Source: Deltaproteobacteria bacterium
GTDB taxonomy: Bacteria > Desulfobacterota > Syntrophorhabdia > Syntrophorhabdales > Syntrophorhabdaceae
Direction of reading: 5' to 3'
Assembly: GCA_022711595.1 (NCBI GenBank)
Contig: JAKLET010000003.1
Location: 154,354-218,353 of the forward strand
Length of the DNA stretch: 64,000 nucleotides
The notes under the pieces are model-generated. The model saw only the letters and a list, made by a program, of their open reading frames with translations. It had not been told where the DNA came from and did not search any database. Both the position numbers and the translations under genes were made by a program. Numbering within the stretch: position 1 is the stretch's first letter; each line of letters begins with the position of its first letter. Shown in pieces: positions 44,641 to 53,501 of this stretch.

Positions 44641-45867
44641 TTATATTGCGTCCTTGTTGCTTGCGTCGATGGCATTATCGATCTCGGCCTTCAAGGCCTC
44701 CGGCAGTCCCTTGATGTCGACGCTTAAAAATCCCCTGACGATCGTCGATGTCGCCTGGTCTTCGCTCAGACCCCGCGACATCAGGTAGTTGATCTCTTCC
44801 TGCGCCACCTTGCCGACGGCCGCCTCGTGGGACATATCGACACCCTCCACGTGGCCTTCGAGCTGCGGGATGGAATCGATGATGCCGCCCTTGAGCAAAA
44901 GCCCCTTGCATTCGAGGTGGGCCTTGATCTCCGGCGCTTCGCCGATCAGGTGGCCCCGGTTGATGATATGGGCCCCATTGCTGATGGAACGCTGAACGAT
45001 CTCGGCCCGGGAACCCCTGTTCTTAAGGTAGATCCTGCCGCCGATATCGAGATGGGAACCCGGCGTTCCCACGATGATGCTGTAGAACATTGCCGCGGCG
45101 TCGTCGCCGACAAGGTGTGTCGTGGGGTACATCTGGATGGAACGGACCGGTTTCATACAGATGTAGTTGTTGATGAAAACGCCGCCTTCTTCAACGCGAG
45201 CGACTGACCTGGGACGGACGTCCATCTCCTCGGCCCAGTTATGGATCATGGTAAAGCTCAGTTTCGCACCCTTCTTAACAAAGAACTCTGATATTCCCAC
45301 ATGGACGCCGCGCTTCATGTGGGGCGACGTGGCACACCCGGTGATGATATGGAGCTCCGAACCTTCCTCGGCTATGATGAGGTTATGGACGTTCTGCTGG
45401 AGGTTTTCCTTGTCGAGATAGAGGCAGGCCTGTATGGGGTATATGCTTTTGCTTCCGGGCAGGGCCCTGATAACGTAGCCGTCGTGGAGCTCGAGGAACG
45501 CCGAGGCGGTGTATTTGTCCTGGTCCACAGGGACAAGTTTCCAGAAATATTCCTTGACCCAGTCATGTTCCTTCAGTGCCTGCGTCACCGGCATGACCTG
45601 GATGCCTTCCTCATTGCTATGGCAGTGGATGACGGCGGTGTCCTTCTGGAGGTATGTCCCTCCCCGCCCCTTGTCGGTCACGTCGAGCCCCGACATGATG
45701 AGCCTTTTCTGTTCTTCTTCCGGGATGGCGCAGATCTCTTCCTCGGCGAGGTATTTATGGGGGACGAAGGACGTATCGAACGTATCGAGGTCAAGGTCGT
45801 CACCGAAGGCCGCCTTCTTGTCGAGTGCCTGTCTTGCCCTTTCTTTGAGTTCTTCTACATTGTACAT
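44641..45867 (-). CDS. SufB/SufD-family Fe-S cluster scaffold subunit
   Basis: 408 residues from ATG at 45867 (MYNVEELKERARQ); it overlaps the end of the ATPase gene by 13 bases and has GAGGAG at good spacing. A 22-codon upstream extension lies wholly inside the ATPase gene and is rejected. The body is the SufBD right-handed beta-helix (HIITGCATSPHMKRGVHVG region read as CATSPHMKRGVHVG, VEEGGVFINNY, LIGEAPEIKAHLECKGLLL), and the C-terminus DMSHEAAVGKVAQEEINYLMSRG is the SufB/D signature. Only one SufB/D gene is present, so it probably forms a homodimeric scaffold with the ATPase. Confidence 0.9.
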   Translation of the reverse strand: MYNVEELKERARQALDKKAAFGDDLDLDTFDTSFVPHKYLAEEEICAIPEEEQKRLIMSGLDVTDKGRGGTYLQKDTAVIHCHSNEEGIQVMPVTQALKEHDWVKEYFWKLVPVDQDKYTASAFLELHDGYVIRALPGSKSIYPIQACLYLDKENLQQNVHNLIIAEEGSELHIITGCATSPHMKRGVHVGISEFFVKKGAKLSFTMIHNWAEEMDVRPRSVARVEEGGVFINNYICMKPVRSIQMYPTTHLVGDDAAAMFYSIIVGTPGSHLDIGGRIYLKNRGSRAEIVQRSISNGAHIINRGHLIGEAPEIKAHLECKGLLLKGGIIDSIPQLEGHVEGVDMSHEAAVGKVAQEEINYLMSRGLSEDQATSTIVRGFLSVDIKGLPEALKAEIDNAIDASNKDAI

Positions 45868-46613
45868 TTTACACACTCCTCGTATCCAAGCTGGCCGATG
45901 CACTGGAATATCTCCCGGGGATTTCCGACGCACGCCAGCACCCCGTCGAAAAGCACCTGGCCTTTATCGGCCGGGACGTAGTCAAGGATATAGCCGGTGT
46001 GCGTGATGATGAGCCCCATCTTGGTCCTTTCCTCCCACCGGCGGGCAACAGGTTTGGGGTTGTTCGCCTTCTGTGAATCTTTCTGGAGTATCTCGGCGAT
46101 GGTTGAGCCGATAAGGGCCATGTTCTCGATGTCCACACCTGACTCCGGTTCATCGAAGAGTATAAGGTCCGGGTTCTGCGCCTTGAGCTGAAGGAGCTCT
46201 GAGCGCTTTATCTCACCCCCTGAGAAACCGGCGTTCACGTCCCTGTCAAGGAACTCCTCGAAGTTGAGGGACCGCGCTATTTCTACGGTGTCGACCTTTG
46301 TTTTTGCGCAGATATCCACCATCTGCCTTGTCTTGAGGCCGTTGATCGTGGGAGGGCGCTGGTAGGACATGCCGATGCCGAGGGCGGCCCGTTCATTGAT
46401 GGGAGCGCGGGTTATATCAGTGCCTTTGAAGATTATCTTGCCTTTTTTTACGACGTACTGGGGATAACCCATGATGGTCATGAGAAGGGATGTTTTCCCC
46501 GAACCATTGGGTCCGAAGAGAATATGTGTTTCTCCGGGCCTTATCTCGAGGTCAATATCCTTCAGGAGGGTCTTTCCCGCCAATTCTACCTGCAGATCTT
46601 CGATGATGAGCAT
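45855..46613 (-). CDS. sufC: SufC-type ABC ATPase for Fe-S assembly
   Basis: 252-residue soluble ABC ATPase: Walker A GPNGSGKT, signature FSGGEIKRSELLQL, Walker B LILFDEPESGVD, and the H-loop IITHTG. The sequence MSYQRPPTINGL and the late SGGE(I/M)KR pattern are SufC-like, not transporter-like. The C-terminus carries an extra CVKC not usual in SufC. It is followed with overlap by one SufB/D gene and no sufS, sufE, sufU or sufD, so the locus is a minimal SufCB system. Confidence 0.9.
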   Translation of the reverse strand: MLIIEDLQVELAGKTLLKDIDLEIRPGETHILFGPNGSGKTSLLMTIMGYPQYVVKKGKIIFKGTDITRAPINERAALGIGMSYQRPPTINGLKTRQMVDICAKTKVDTVEIARSLNFEEFLDRDVNAGFSGGEIKRSELLQLKAQNPDLILFDEPESGVDIENMALIGSTIAEILQKDSQKANNPKPVARRWEERTKMGLIITHTGYILDYVPADKGQVLFDGVLACVGNPREIFQCIGQLGYEECVKCTM

Positions 46614-46665
46614 ATCGAACTCCTTTGGATGGCGCTTTGACGTTCCTGAATCTAATTATTCTATT

Positions 46666-46693
46666 TTGTTTGTCAAGGGTCAAGGGATATAAT
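46666..46693 (+). promoter_or_regulatory. Promoter of the molybdopterin oxidoreductase gene, apparently leaderless
   Basis: TTGTTT (46666-46671), 16-base spacer, perfect TATAAT (46688-46693). The ATG at 46700 begins 7 bases after the -10 box; no Shine-Dalgarno is positioned for it. Confidence 0.5.
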
Positions 46694-46699
46694 AGATAT

Positions 46700-47398
46700 A
46701 TGGACATATTCAAAGAAATGGACCGGCGGGATGTTGTACGGTTCATCTGTTTCCTTGGTGTTTCCATTCTTATGCCCCACTGCGCGGATTCGAAAGAGGT
46801 GGAGCGCCTGTTTGACAACGAGGACCGGGAGGGCTTCTATATCAGGTTCATCAAGCCTGTCAGGCCCATTGATCCCGCCAGGTGGTCCCTCAAAGTGAGC
46901 GGGCTCTGTGAAAAAGCCCGCAGTTTTACCCTTGAGGCCGTTAAAAAATTACCCAAAGAGACCCAGGTCTCACGAATGAAATGCGTCGAATCCTGGTCAA
47001 GCAAGGCAAAATGGGGCGGGTTCAGGCCGAAGGCACTTTTTGACGCGGTCAGGCCGCTTGCAGAGGCGAAATACCTCTATTTCTACAGCGCCGATGATTA
47101 TTACGAATATATATCTCTCGAAGAGCTCCTCAAACCACGGGTTCTTTTTGCCTACGAGATGAACGGCGGGCCGCTCCCCGGCGAATACGGAGGTCCGCTT
47201 CGCCTCCTGATGCCTTCAAAGTACGGTTACAAGAGCGTTAAGAGCATCGTGAGGCTCGAGTTCCTCGAAAAGGACGGCATTGGGTACTGGTCGAAATACG
47301 GTTATTCCAGGGATGCCACGATCCAGCCCGGAACCGACCACGCCCTGGACCTCAAGACCTACAAGAGGATAACAAAGCCGGGAGAACCGGAATACTGA
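46700..47398 (+). CDS. Small molybdopterin-dependent oxidoreductase (sulfite oxidase/MsrP-like)
   Basis: 232 residues. The start at 46700 gives MDIFKEMDRRDVVRFICFLGV, a short basic plus hydrophobic N-terminus with a Tat-like RR; a 25-codon extension to 46625 overlaps the promoter and is rejected. The Mo-pterin domain shows WSLKVSGLC, the presumed Mo-ligand Cys in SRMKCVESWSSKAKWGGF, GGPLPGEYGGPLRLLMPSKYGYKSVK (read in parts) and a terminal WSKYGYS. MsrP repairs oxidised methionine in periplasmic proteins with a haem partner MsrQ, which is absent here. Function therefore open. Confidence 0.82.
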   Translation: MDIFKEMDRRDVVRFICFLGVSILMPHCADSKEVERLFDNEDREGFYIRFIKPVRPIDPARWSLKVSGLCEKARSFTLEAVKKLPKETQVSRMKCVESWSSKAKWGGFRPKALFDAVRPLAEAKYLYFYSADDYYEYISLEELLKPRVLFAYEMNGGPLPGEYGGPLRLLMPSKYGYKSVKSIVRLEFLEKDGIGYWSKYGYSRDATIQPGTDHALDLKTYKRITKPGEPEY

Positions 47399-47405
47399 GA
47401 AAACT

Positions 47406-47590
47406 GGTAATGGGTCCGAGATTACCGTTTGAGCCGTTTCATCCGTTTAAACCGTTTCGACTGTTAAAGACCTCTGATCTTTTTAGTTTTTCCCGTTGAA
47501 ACGGCTGAAACAGCTCAAACGGCTGGAACCGTTATTCTTATAACCCATAACCCATAACCCATGACCCATAACCCATGACCTATTACCCGT
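47406..47590. repeat. Composite 9-bp and 7-bp word repeat island at the oxidoreductase/DUF763 convergence
   Basis: The 9-mer left arm (47424-47466: gtttgagcc, gtttcatcc, gtttaaacc, gtttcgact) faces a right arm (47493-47533: read on the other strand gttccagcc, gtttgagct, gtttcagcc). A seven-word run of the GGTNATR family follows at 47540-47590, with only a short partner at 47406-47426. Confidence 0.82.
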
Positions 47591-47592
47591 TA

Positions 47593-48654
47593 TTACATCT
47601 TGGACAGTTTCCTGAAGGCGTCAATCTTGTCCCGGTCGCCCATTTTTGCCTTGTCGACACAGGTTTTCAGAAAATCTATGGAGTGTTCGTAGGTGGGCCT
47701 GTCCACGGGGAAAGGGTATCCGTCCTTTCCGCCATGGGCGAAGCTGAAACGCGCCGGGTCCTGGAAACTCGGCGGTGCTTTGTAGACCAGTTCGGAAACG
47801 AGAGCAAGGGCGGCCATGGTACGGGGGCCGACGCCGCGTATGCCGAGGAGGTCCCTGAACGATCCGGGATGTGCCTCGTGGATGGTCCTGAACATCTTGA
47901 CAAGCCGCCCGGTGTTGACATCCTCGGGGGATATATAATGTCGTTTCGGCATGGAAAGGGTGATATCATGCCATGTCTTCGCCATTCTGTCAGGGTTTTC
48001 GCCCGTAAAATCGACCGCAGCGCTCCTTGCGTCACTGCTTTCGCCGGCAACCAGATTGAGCACATCCTGCGTGTGGTCGCAGGTGATGCCCGTATGGGGG
48101 TCCGATATGATGTCGAGGCCGTCCCGTGAGAACCACTGGTAGCGGCGCGCGTCCTTTCTCTCCCCGTTCATTCCCTGCTGGATGATGGCCCAGGAGCCAT
48201 CGGGTGTGAAAATGAAGGTGTGGTGGTACAGGTTATATCCGTCCTGGACGGCGGTGTTGTCAATTTTTGCGCAGAGCCTGCTCGTGGCGATCATGCCGGA
48301 GACATCGATCCCCCATTTTTCACCGTAGCGCAGTATATCATCGGGGGTCCTGATGGCGCGTTTTGCCTTGCCCCCGCATATGGCCAGCGGCACGTCGTCA
48401 CCGAGGGTTGCAAGCCCTTCTTTCATGGCCCCGCAAAGGGTTGTCGTGAGACCGCTGGAATGCCAGTCGAAGCCGACAACACACCCCAGCGCCTGGAACC
48501 ACAGAGGGTCGGCAAGCCGCGAAAGCAACTCCCGTGTGCCGTATTCCAGGATGATGATCTCGGTGAGGGCCCCGCAGAGCCTCTTCATCTTGTCGAAGAG
48601 CCATGCCGGGGCTTTGCCGCCATGGAGCGGCAGTGATGTAACGGTGCGTTTCAT
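47593..48654 (-). CDS. DUF763-family protein with helix-hairpin-helix motif
   Basis: 353 residues. The N-terminus MKRTVTSLPLHGGKAPAWLF is the DUF763 signature (xLPLHxGxAPxWLF). Conserved GFDWHSSGLTTTLCGAMKEG and HHTFIFTPDGSWAIIQQGMN follow. LLGIRGVGPRTMAALALV (about 270-290) is a helix-hairpin-helix DNA-binding motif. The family is mostly archaeal and thermophile-associated, with no experimentally known role I can cite; DNA binding or a nuclease-like role is inference. Single-gene unit without a clear Shine-Dalgarno. Confidence 0.85.
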   Translation of the reverse strand: MKRTVTSLPLHGGKAPAWLFDKMKRLCGALTEIIILEYGTRELLSRLADPLWFQALGCVVGFDWHSSGLTTTLCGAMKEGLATLGDDVPLAICGGKAKRAIRTPDDILRYGEKWGIDVSGMIATSRLCAKIDNTAVQDGYNLYHHTFIFTPDGSWAIIQQGMNGERKDARRYQWFSRDGLDIISDPHTGITCDHTQDVLNLVAGESSDARSAAVDFTGENPDRMAKTWHDITLSMPKRHYISPEDVNTGRLVKMFRTIHEAHPGSFRDLLGIRGVGPRTMAALALVSELVYKAPPSFQDPARFSFAHGGKDGYPFPVDRPTYEHSIDFLKTCVDKAKMGDRDKIDAFRKLSKM

Positions 48655-48735
48655 GATGTGAAGCTCAAGGGGTCTTCCGCTTTTTCCTGTAATACGTCAA
48701 CCGTCGGGACCGGCGAAAAGATCTCTGAAGGGTCC

Positions 48736-50106
48736 TTATCTATTACCTTGCTCCTCTAAGAATTTCTCCGCGAAGCGCAGGGCTTCGTCGCGGTCTGTTA
48801 TTTCCCCGGATATCTGTCTGTCCCTGACTTCCCCGAGGCACCTGCCAACAACGGGCCCCTGCGTAAAACCCATTGAAAGAATGTCATTTCCCGACAAGAG
48901 TTTTGGTAATGGTTCTATTTTCGATCCGTGGTATGCCGCCATGATGGCTCCGCAGTTCTTCAGGGTCTGGTATGTAGAGGGGTTGTCCTGGCCCCCGGAA
49001 CTGCCGTACATGTCACATAAGGTCAGGACAATGAGCGCGCCTGTCAGGTCACCCATCTTGTAGACGAGCCTTCTTATGGCCTTGTCCGTCGCGTCGCCGG
49101 TGCTTATAAGGAAGATGCGCATATGGTTCTCTATGAGTGAGGTGATGTCCCGTATTTCGTGGGTGCTGAACCGGAGCCTCTCCATGATGTCGGCGGCAGT
49201 CTGTTTCGAGATGCGTTCATGGTTGAAGAAGTGCACCAGGCCCTTGTCCTCGTCATACGAGTACGTATGGGCCTTTCCCAGATCGTGGAAAAGCAGGGCA
49301 TAGCCTACCTTTTTAAAGGCTTCTTTTCCCTGGAGATAGCGCTTCCCGTAATGGTCCAGGAAGGAGAACCCGAGCATGGTATGGCCTAAGGTCTCAAGAG
49401 AAAAGCCTTTCTCCAGGTCCAGGCTGCGGAGGGCGTAAAGCTCAGGGAATATCCGGAATAAAAGCCCTGTTTTCAACAGCACGTCCATGCCTTTCGAAAC
49501 GCCTCCCGATGTCATGATGAGATCAAGCTCATACTTTATCCTCTCCGGTGCCGTCTGCTTTATGAGTTCCCCGGAACCAGCGATCGCCTCGGTCAATTCG
49601 GGGTCGAGGGTAAAACCTTCAAGGGCGGCGAAGTGGCGGACGGCCTTGAGCATCCTCAAGGGATCGCTGGCGATCGTGTCACGATTGGGATAGCGGATGA
49701 GTTTCAGCCCGATGTCTTCGAGCCCGCGCAGGGGATCTACGATAGCGCCGCGACGTATGTCGTAGGCGACGGCGTTCATCGTGAAGTCTCTTCGCGGAAG
49801 GTCTTTTTCGATGGTACCATCGAGGATGGTGATGTCAAAAATGGTCTCAGCCGCGGCAATACGGTGTGTCTGGACAGGTTTTTTTCCAAGGAGGAACGAT
49901 CTTCTTCCGAAGAGGTCTTCGATCAGTCCAAGATCACCGGGGTCTGAAAGGGCGAGGTCGTAATCCCCGGGGACCCTGTCGAGGGCAAGCTCCCGTATGG
50001 CGCCGCCCACGAGGAAAACGTCTCCGGCAAAACGGCAGGATGCCAGTTTACCGATAATATGCTGGGCGCTTATCGATTTGATAAGCGCCTGATGAGATAT
50101 TGCCAA
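48736..50106 (-). CDS. CCA-adding tRNA nucleotidyltransferase/poly(A) polymerase family with HD domain
   Basis: 456 residues. Class II nucleotidyltransferase head: FLVGGAIRELALDRVPGDYDLAL with metal-binding DYDL, then RRDFTMNAVAYDI and the RNA-binding helical region (DPLRMLKAVRHFAAL). A C-terminal HD phosphohydrolase domain follows (LLFHDLGKAH), as in bacterial CCA enzymes with 2',3'-cyclic phosphatase activity. CCA-addition, A-addition and poly(A) polymerase cannot be separated by eye. Start TTG at 50106 with GAAGG upstream; it follows the helical hypothetical gene by 3 bases, so the two are co-transcribed. Confidence 0.88.
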   Translation of the reverse strand: MAISHQALIKSISAQHIIGKLASCRFAGDVFLVGGAIRELALDRVPGDYDLALSDPGDLGLIEDLFGRRSFLLGKKPVQTHRIAAAETIFDITILDGTIEKDLPRRDFTMNAVAYDIRRGAIVDPLRGLEDIGLKLIRYPNRDTIASDPLRMLKAVRHFAALEGFTLDPELTEAIAGSGELIKQTAPERIKYELDLIMTSGGVSKGMDVLLKTGLLFRIFPELYALRSLDLEKGFSLETLGHTMLGFSFLDHYGKRYLQGKEAFKKVGYALLFHDLGKAHTYSYDEDKGLVHFFNHERISKQTAADIMERLRFSTHEIRDITSLIENHMRIFLISTGDATDKAIRRLVYKMGDLTGALIVLTLCDMYGSSGGQDNPSTYQTLKNCGAIMAAYHGSKIEPLPKLLSGNDILSMGFTQGPVVGRCLGEVRDRQISGEITDRDEALRFAEKFLEEQGNR

Positions 50107-50109
50107 TCA

Positions 50110-50694
50110 CTAAACCTTCTCGGTGAAGTCCATGAGCCCCCGGGATATCCTTTTCAGTGAATCAGTAATATCAAGGTAGAGATAAGATGCCTGAGGCATA
50201 CAGATTCCCGTGATAAGCCTGTTCTGATGGACAATTGCCAGTTCTTCAATAAGTTTGAACATTTTTTCCATGTGACTCTTGACGGACCCTTTCAGGTTGG
50301 GGTTTTTCGTTACTATATAGTCTTTCGTATCGCGCAGTTGTTCCAACATCACACCGTAAAGCTCCTCGATCTCGGAAAGCGCCTTCTGGCTGAAGAGGAT
50401 GTTGGAATTGACCTTGGCCTCCATTTTATACATGAGATTCTCGATTGCAAGACCGATCGTCTGGAATGTGGGAAGAAGAATGACATATTTCTTTTCCGCC
50501 TCGTCTTTTTCTTTTTCTCCCACGATCTTTTCCGCATAGGGAAGCCTGGATATCAGCAGATCGCTGAATTTCCTCTCGCAATCCTGTATAACGGACGTCT
50601 TTTGAGTGAAAAAACCCTTTTTCAGGTCCTCGAGAATGGGGATTGCCGTCTCCAAGATCTCCTGAAAACGTTGTAATATTTCATTTTCTTTCAT
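50110..50694 (-). CDS. Helical hypothetical protein
   Basis: 194 residues, almost wholly alpha-helical and charged, no membrane segment or signal, no catalytic motif. The pattern (LEDLKKGFF, KMEAKVNSNILFSQKALSEIEELYGVMLEQL) recalls PhoU-like helical bundles, but the similarity is too weak to name a family. GGAGGTAAG precedes the ATG. It is translated just before the CCA-type enzyme (3-base gap), which suggests a shared unit without proving a shared role. Confidence 0.7.
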   Translation of the reverse strand: MKENEILQRFQEILETAIPILEDLKKGFFTQKTSVIQDCERKFSDLLISRLPYAEKIVGEKEKDEAEKKYVILLPTFQTIGLAIENLMYKMEAKVNSNILFSQKALSEIEELYGVMLEQLRDTKDYIVTKNPNLKGSVKSHMEKMFKLIEELAIVHQNRLITGICMPQASYLYLDITDSLKRISRGLMDFTEKV

Positions 50695-50832
50695 CTTACC
50701 TCCACTTATCCGCTGGATTCTTCATTTAATTTATAGCATAGAAATGTTTTCGTGTCAGCCATGAACAAATTTTCGTGTTAACAAAAAAACGTGGGCAGGG
50801 ACCGGTCCCGCAAGATCGTATAGTAAGGCCGG

Positions 50833-51888
50833 TCAACGGGCCAACTGTTTTTTGAGGCCGGAAAGGTGTCCGTCGATGTTGTCCGCCGTGACAAAGGATC
50901 CGAAATCATCCGGTACCCGTGTCTGGCCGGTTTTGAATATGCGCCCGATCATCATGTCACCGACCGCCATCCTGTAATGGGAGGTCTCGAAATAGTAGTA
51001 ATTGTTGGTTGTAACCGAGTTCAATCCGCTGAAATCGTAATAATCGTGTATCCAACCCAGCTGTTTTTTGAAATCCATCAATTGGGGGATATCAGACGCG
51101 AGGTAAGTTGTCTTATGGATGGGATTTATGAGGATTATCAGTCTGATCCCGTTCTCTTTTGCTGTCCTGACGATATCTTTTATATCATTTAGTGCTTCTT
51201 TCAGGTTGTCTCCCCTGGAGCGGTATGGCGCGTCAAATCTGACATCATTGATGTGGGCCCGCGGGTTATCTTCGACGGCTTTTTCGATTACAGGGAAAAA
51301 GGCCATGCCGGAGCCGAACATGTCATACTCGATGAGCGGTCTTTCCCCCTGAGAACCCATCCTGTTCTTATACCCCGATGCCACCTCTTTCCAGATGCTG
51401 CCCTTGAACATGGAGAAGAGATACTTCAGGTAATAGGAGAAGGTGTTCTCTTTCACGACAGGCGGATAAGGGTGCCGCAGGGGCTGCGACAGGTGTTCCC
51501 TCGCATCTATCTTGTATGAGAATTCATCAAGGGCAAGAATAACGGTTTTTATCTTTACACCTTTGCCCAGGATATAACGCAGGTTTTCGAGATGGTTCCT
51601 CGGAACCCCTTCGCTGTAGTTCATATTGTAGCAAACCGCACCGGGCACTTTTCTGACATCTATGTTGTTGGCACGGGAAGAACCGAAGAGGAGGCAGTCG
51701 TATTTTTCCGGATTGCGCTTGATGTGGCGGGTCTTAATGAAATTCTTGTTCGGTTCAATGAACTGGTAGGAAAAATCATGCCGGAAGATCCCGTAGGGGT
51801 CTGCGAGATAATTCAGACCGCCGATGCATAAGACAACAGAGCAGGTGAGAATCAGTGAAACAATAAACCATTTTTTATGTGTGTCCAT
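50833..51888 (-). CDS. SGNH-hydrolase-like membrane-anchored protein (O-acetylation partner)
   Basis: 351 residues with one N-terminal membrane anchor (FIVSLILTCSVVLCIGGLNYL) and an extracytoplasmic domain. LLFGSSRANN resembles the SGNH block I serine motif, and TSHYRMAVGDMM near the C-terminus holds a candidate catalytic Asp/His region. It is 6 bases downstream of an MBOAT acyltransferase. By analogy with AlgI/AlgJ-AlgX or DltB/DltD, the pair would move acetyl groups across the membrane and onto a surface polymer. The polymer is unknown. Confidence 0.7.
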   Translation of the reverse strand: MDTHKKWFIVSLILTCSVVLCIGGLNYLADPYGIFRHDFSYQFIEPNKNFIKTRHIKRNPEKYDCLLFGSSRANNIDVRKVPGAVCYNMNYSEGVPRNHLENLRYILGKGVKIKTVILALDEFSYKIDAREHLSQPLRHPYPPVVKENTFSYYLKYLFSMFKGSIWKEVASGYKNRMGSQGERPLIEYDMFGSGMAFFPVIEKAVEDNPRAHINDVRFDAPYRSRGDNLKEALNDIKDIVRTAKENGIRLIILINPIHKTTYLASDIPQLMDFKKQLGWIHDYYDFSGLNSVTTNNYYYFETSHYRMAVGDMMIGRIFKTGQTRVPDDFGSFVTADNIDGHLSGLKKQLAR

Positions 51889-51894
51889 GACGTC

Positions 51895-53355
51895 CTAAAA
51901 ATTAAAATAGAGAAATTCACTCATGTTGAATATGTGCAGCAGGGCGTACAATCCGGTTGCCACAACGCACATGGTCTTCCAGCCGGGTTCGAAGCGCTGT
52001 GCGAGCTCATTGGAATTTTTGAAGACAAGGCAGAAGATGACCGCCGGGATTATGAAGAGATATGCGTCCCTTCCCGGTCCCATGATCGACTTCCAGTCAA
52101 GGAAATCCACTTTTCCGGATAGAACCGCCAGACCCCGGCGCAGGACGGGCAGGTCCGGCAGATAGGTCCCCTGAAGACCGGACATCGCCTTCAATACGCC
52201 AATTGCGTCTCCCCAGCTCTTTGCACGAAAAAAGACCCAGGCCATGTTGACGAAGTTGAATGTCACCAGCCAGGCCAGCCAGCGGGGCAATGTGAGCCCG
52301 GTCTTTTTCCAGGCCCTGTGGACAAGGATGGCGGCGCCGTGCAAGAAGCCCCAGAACAGGAACGTCCAGCCGGCCCCGTGCCACAGCCCCCCTATGAGGA
52401 ACGTGACCATCAGGTTCGCATAGACCAGTGTTTCCCGCGTTCTGTTGCCCCCCAGGGGTATATAGATATATTCCCTCAGGAACCTGCTCAGGGTGATGTG
52501 CCAGCGCCTCCAGAAATCCTGGATGTCCAGCGCCTTGTAAGGACTGTTGAAGTTGATGGGCAGGACTATGTTGAACATCAGCGCGGCTCCGAGGGCCATG
52601 TCGGTGTATCCTGAAAAATCGAAGTATATCTGGAAGGTGTACGACAGCGATGTCGCCCAGGCGCTCAGGAGATTGAGCGCCTCCGGGTGATCGAAGCCAG
52701 CGGACACCCACTCGCCGAACCGGTCCGCTATGAGGACCTTCTTGATGAGTCCCATGGAGACGAGGAAGATCCCGACGGAGAGGTTCCTGTAATTTGCGGC
52801 GGCATTGTCCATATGTTTGAACTGCGGCATCATCTCGGCGTGATGTATGATCGGGCCGGCAATAAGGTGAGGGAAAAAGGTGACGAACAGGAAATAGTTC
52901 ATGAGGCTGTATTCCTCGACGTCCTTCCTGTAGGTATCGACGAGAAAAGCTATCTGGGTGAACGTGAAGAAACTGATGCCCAGCGGCAGGATGAGATGGT
53001 GCATCGCTCCATGGGTGCCGAAAAAAGCGTTCGAAGTCTCAACAAGGAAATCATAGTACTTGAAGTATCCCAGCAGAATGACGTTCAGCGATATTCCGGC
53101 AACGAGAAGGCTTTTACGGAAAAAGGCGCCCTTGCTCCTCATGCGTGTCAGCAGTGTGCCGACCGCAAAATTCATGAGGATGGAAAAGAGAATGAGAGGG
53201 ATATATTTCGGGTTCCACCAGCCGTAGAAGAAAAGAGAGGCAAGGACAAGCCAGGCCTTGGCGATGCGGGTCGCCCGCCAGTTGTGCAGGAGAAAATAGA
53301 GGATTACGGACAAAGGCAGAAAGAGCAGCAGGTATTCATGGGAGCTAAAGAGCAT
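51895..53355 (-). CDS. MBOAT-family membrane-bound O-acyltransferase (AlgI-like)
   Basis: 486 residues with about ten membrane helices. Typical AlgI motifs: WNPKYIPLILFSILMNF, LPLGISFFTFTQIAFLVDTY (in part), FPHLIAGPIIHHAEMMPQF, DFWRRWHITLSRFLREYIYIPLGGNR (in part) and the catalytic His in GGLWHGAGWTF. Family members take acyl groups from cytoplasmic acyl-CoA for alginate, peptidoglycan or teichoic acid acetylation. No glycosyltransferase or polymer gene is adjacent. It is the first gene of a two-gene unit with the SGNH-like protein. Confidence 0.9.
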   Translation of the reverse strand: MLFSSHEYLLLFLPLSVILYFLLHNWRATRIAKAWLVLASLFFYGWWNPKYIPLILFSILMNFAVGTLLTRMRSKGAFFRKSLLVAGISLNVILLGYFKYYDFLVETSNAFFGTHGAMHHLILPLGISFFTFTQIAFLVDTYRKDVEEYSLMNYFLFVTFFPHLIAGPIIHHAEMMPQFKHMDNAAANYRNLSVGIFLVSMGLIKKVLIADRFGEWVSAGFDHPEALNLLSAWATSLSYTFQIYFDFSGYTDMALGAALMFNIVLPINFNSPYKALDIQDFWRRWHITLSRFLREYIYIPLGGNRTRETLVYANLMVTFLIGGLWHGAGWTFLFWGFLHGAAILVHRAWKKTGLTLPRWLAWLVTFNFVNMAWVFFRAKSWGDAIGVLKAMSGLQGTYLPDLPVLRRGLAVLSGKVDFLDWKSIMGPGRDAYLFIIPAVIFCLVFKNSNELAQRFEPGWKTMCVVATGLYALLHIFNMSEFLYFNF

Positions 53356-53472
53356 AGGGCCACACAGTTCTTAATAGTCAAAGATGATGGAATGACTGCT
53401 ATCATATTAAATTTATCCTTTGGAGTCAATTGTTTACAAAAAGAGCATCTGGAAAAGAGACCCGATTCCTGC

Positions 53473-53478
53473 TACAAT
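53473..53478 (+). promoter_or_regulatory. Possible -10 box of mnmG
   Basis: TACAAT 23 bases before the mnmG ATG, with only a poor -35 (tggaaa, 53450-53455, 17-base spacer). Confidence 0.3.
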
Positions 53479-53501
53479 ATACAGCTTTTGGGCGTGTACG
53501 A

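Noticed and set aside
12643..50106. The CCA-adding enzyme as odd because tRNA-Val already encodes CCA
   Set aside because: Many bacteria with encoded CCA keep the enzyme for repair and for tRNAs lacking CCA; nothing unusual.
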